Positions 62,753 through 64,000 of a stretch of DNA of 64,000 nt are shown here, piece after piece. Numbering within the stretch: the stretch's first letter is position 1; each line of letters opens with the position of its first letter. Under the pieces are notes generated by a model, which saw only the letters and a program-made list of their open reading frames with translations, was not told where the DNA came from and did no database searches. The stretch comes from Streptoalloteichus tenebrarius (GTDB taxonomy: Bacteria; Actinomycetota; Actinomycetes; Mycobacteriales; Pseudonocardiaceae): NCBI RefSeq assembly GCF_024171885.1, contig NZ_JAMTCP010000004.1, positions 186,001-250,000 on the forward strand, written 5' to 3'. The position numbers and the translations under genes were made by a program.

Positions 62753-63349
62753 CTACCGGGGTGAGCTGGGGGCGGGGGAGCCGTGGCGGAGGCCGTCCAT
62801 CACGATGCCGAGCAGATGCTCGGCCTGTCGCGGTCCGTCCGGTTCGTGTTCGGTGGCGAAGGCGACGGCGTTGACCAGCCTCAGCACCTGGACCACCGTG
62901 ACGTCGGAGCGGACGGCCCCGGCGCGCTGGGCGCGTTCCAGCAGCGCCCCGGCGGCGTCCACGACCAGTTCCCGGCACACGGACTCGGCGTTCTGGCCGT
63001 GCAGGGCGGCGGTCAGGGTCGCGGTCAACCCACGGGAACTGCTGCCGTGCCCGGCCAACTCCCGCAGCCAGACCTCCAGCGCCTCCGCCGGGGACGGGTC
63101 CTCCAGCAGCGCCCGCGCCCGCACGTGCAGCGCCTCGATCAGGTCCTGGTGCACGGCTTCCAGGAGTGCCTGACGGGTCGGGAACCGGCGGTAGAGGGTG
63201 GCGTTCCCGACGCCGGCGCGCCGGGCCACCTCGTCGAGCGGCGCGTCCACGCCCTGTTCGCGGAAGACCTCCCGCGCCGCCGCGAGCAGCAGCTCGACGT
63301 TGCGGCGGGCGTCCGCGCGAAGCGGCCTCCGCGGTGGTGACGTGCTCAT
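62753..63349 (-). CDS. TetR-family regulator
   Basis: 198 residues from ATG 63349. HTH: NVELLLAAAREVFREQGVDA and VARRAGVGNATLYRRFPTRQ. The ligand domain fits TetR_C SbtR-like (ALEVWLRELAGHGSSSRGLT). Divergent from an NmrA-type gene; two repeated half-palindromes lie between them. Confidence 0.88.
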   Translation of the reverse strand: MSTSPPRRPLRADARRNVELLLAAAREVFREQGVDAPLDEVARRAGVGNATLYRRFPTRQALLEAVHQDLIEALHVRARALLEDPSPAEALEVWLRELAGHGSSSRGLTATLTAALHGQNAESVCRELVVDAAGALLERAQRAGAVRSDVTVVQVLRLVNAVAFATEHEPDGPRQAEHLLGIVMDGLRHGSPAPSSPR

Positions 63350-63367
63350 CGGCCACCCTCTCTTGCT

Positions 63368-63388
63368 AAGTGGGGAGTCTGTCCATAT
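63368..63388. promoter_or_regulatory. Operator site 1 of the TetR/NmrA pair
   Basis: AAGTGGGGAGTCTGTCCATA; shares AAGTGGGGAGTCT with site 2. Right half arm is diverged. Confidence 0.55.
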
Positions 63389-63403
63389 ATTACCCCCATC
63401 CCC

Positions 63404-63424
63404 AAGTGGGGAGTCTTTCCACTT
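63404..63424. promoter_or_regulatory. Operator site 2 of the TetR/NmrA pair
   Basis: AAGTGG and CCACTT are perfect 6-base arms with a 9-base spacer; 36 bases from site 1. Probably bound by the divergent TetR. Confidence 0.6.
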
Positions 63425-63507
63425 ACCGGAGGGGTGCGGTGATCCCGCGTTCCGCCGCGCCCACCAACCCGTCGACGCAGGACACCCGTCCCAGCAAGGA
63501 GAACCGC

Positions 63508-64000
63508 ATGACCAGGACCGTGCTCGTGATCGGGGCGACCGGGCTCCAGGGCGGCGCCACCGCGCGCCACCTGCTCGCCGCCGGATGGCACGTGCGAGCC
63601 CTCGTCCGCGACCCCGCAACCCCGGCCGCCCGGGCGCTCGCCCACGCCGGCGCGGAACTCGCCGTCGGCGACATGGGTGACCGCCCCTCCCTGGACCGGG
63701 CGATGCGGGGCGCGCACGGCGTCTTCAGCGTCCAGCCCACCGAGGGCTACCCGGGCACGCCGCCCGACTTCACCACCGACGACGAGATCCGCCTCGGGCT
63801 CAACGTGGCCGACGCCGCCAGGGACGCCGACGTGCGACACCTCGTCTACGCCTCGGTCGGCGGTGTCGACCGTTTCCCCGGAATCCGCCGCTGGGAGAGC
63901 AAGTGGCGCATCGAGCGGCACATCAGCGCCCTCGCCCTGCCCGCCACGATCCTGCGGCCCGTCCGGTTCATGGAGAACCTGTCGGACCCGCGCCTGGGCG
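63508..64000 (+). CDS. NmrA-like NAD(P)-binding protein, cut by the right edge
   Basis: At least 164 residues from ATG 63508, after AAGGAGA. Rossmann GxxGxx[21 protein letters not shown]; then [40 protein letters not shown] and [20 protein letters not shown], the NmrA/HSCARG-type pattern. Such proteins are redox-sensing regulators or atypical SDR reductases. Under control of the divergent TetR. The C-terminus is outside the window. Confidence 0.87.
   Translation, partial: MTRTVLVIGATGLQGGATARHLLAAGWHVRALVRDPATPAARALAHAGAELAVGDMGDRPSLDRAMRGAHGVFSVQPTEGYPGTPPDFTTDDEIRLGLNVADAARDADVRHLVYASVGGVDRFPGIRRWESKWRIERHISALALPATILRPVRFMENLSDPRLG

Overview
The window is very GC-rich chromosomal DNA with frequent GTG starts, divergent regulator/exporter pairs and several typically actinobacterial families: mycothiol ligase MshC, a DUF3558 lipoprotein, a DUF3090/SCO1664 pair, an XRE-DUF5753/DUF6879 set, a SARP-type BTAD regulator and a ferritin-like pigment-type enzyme. 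The best guess is a filamentous actinomycete, plausibly of the Pseudonocardiales (Saccharothrix/Actinosynnema/Lentzea-like). That placement is inference from gene content. No rRNA or tRNA gene was recognised.

Layout. 1-5.6 kb: a methyltransferase, an IS5-type remnant, a Bcr/CflA-type exporter with its divergent MarR regulator, a DUF1330 protein, a TetR regulator and a second decayed IS5-type element. 5.6-19.6 kb: metabolic and housekeeping-like genes (metallo-beta-lactamase-fold hydrolase, rhomboid-like protein, SCO1664-DUF3090 pair, MarR-GNAT fusion, S9 peptidase, DHA2 exporter with a CGNR zinc-finger protein, secreted ricin-type lectin, ferritin-like enzyme, DnaQ-like exonuclease coupled to an HNH protein, DUF1697). 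19.8-21.6 kb: an insertion-sequence graveyard that is partly an inverted copy of the 4.8-5.6 kb element. 21.6-29 kb: LysR/MFS pair, decayed genes (DUF4231, and a GNAT gene split by an IS5-type element), a SARP regulator and another MFS exporter. 29.4-38.2 kb: MoxR ATPase plus VWA protein, DUF296 protein, mshC, SnoaL-like protein, TetR/SDR pair, IS30 fragment, and a DUF3558 lipoprotein translationally coupled to a small upstream protein.

38.3-40.5 kb: two orphan type I-E-like CRISPR arrays (3 and 13 repeats). Their repeat sequences differ but their adjoining flanks are nearly identical, probably the leaders, and place transcription on the minus strand. No cas gene lies in the window. 40.5-49.1 kb: a sugar-isomerase (SIS) gene with a DasR-like palindrome, DeoR/MFS, a phosphatidylinositol-mannoside-type acyltransferase, ArsR/cation transporter and TetR/MFS pairs with matching operators. 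49.2-59.3 kb: a methyltransferase, a PHP-UvrD fusion helicase, isochorismatase-like and FAD enzymes, a WYL/VOC divergent pair and a secreted TAP-type peptidase. 59.3-62.6 kb: a minus-strand cassette of six small regulatory-type genes (78-aa protein, DUF6879, XRE-DUF5753, 122-aa protein, PP2C phosphatase, 28-aa acidic peptide) ending at a strong hairpin. The window closes with a TetR/NmrA divergent pair; the NmrA gene runs off the right edge.

Recurring themes are efflux pumps beside dedicated one-component regulators with visible palindromic operators, and start codons placed 6-7 bases after a TAnnnT-like -10 element, which suggests many leaderless transcripts.
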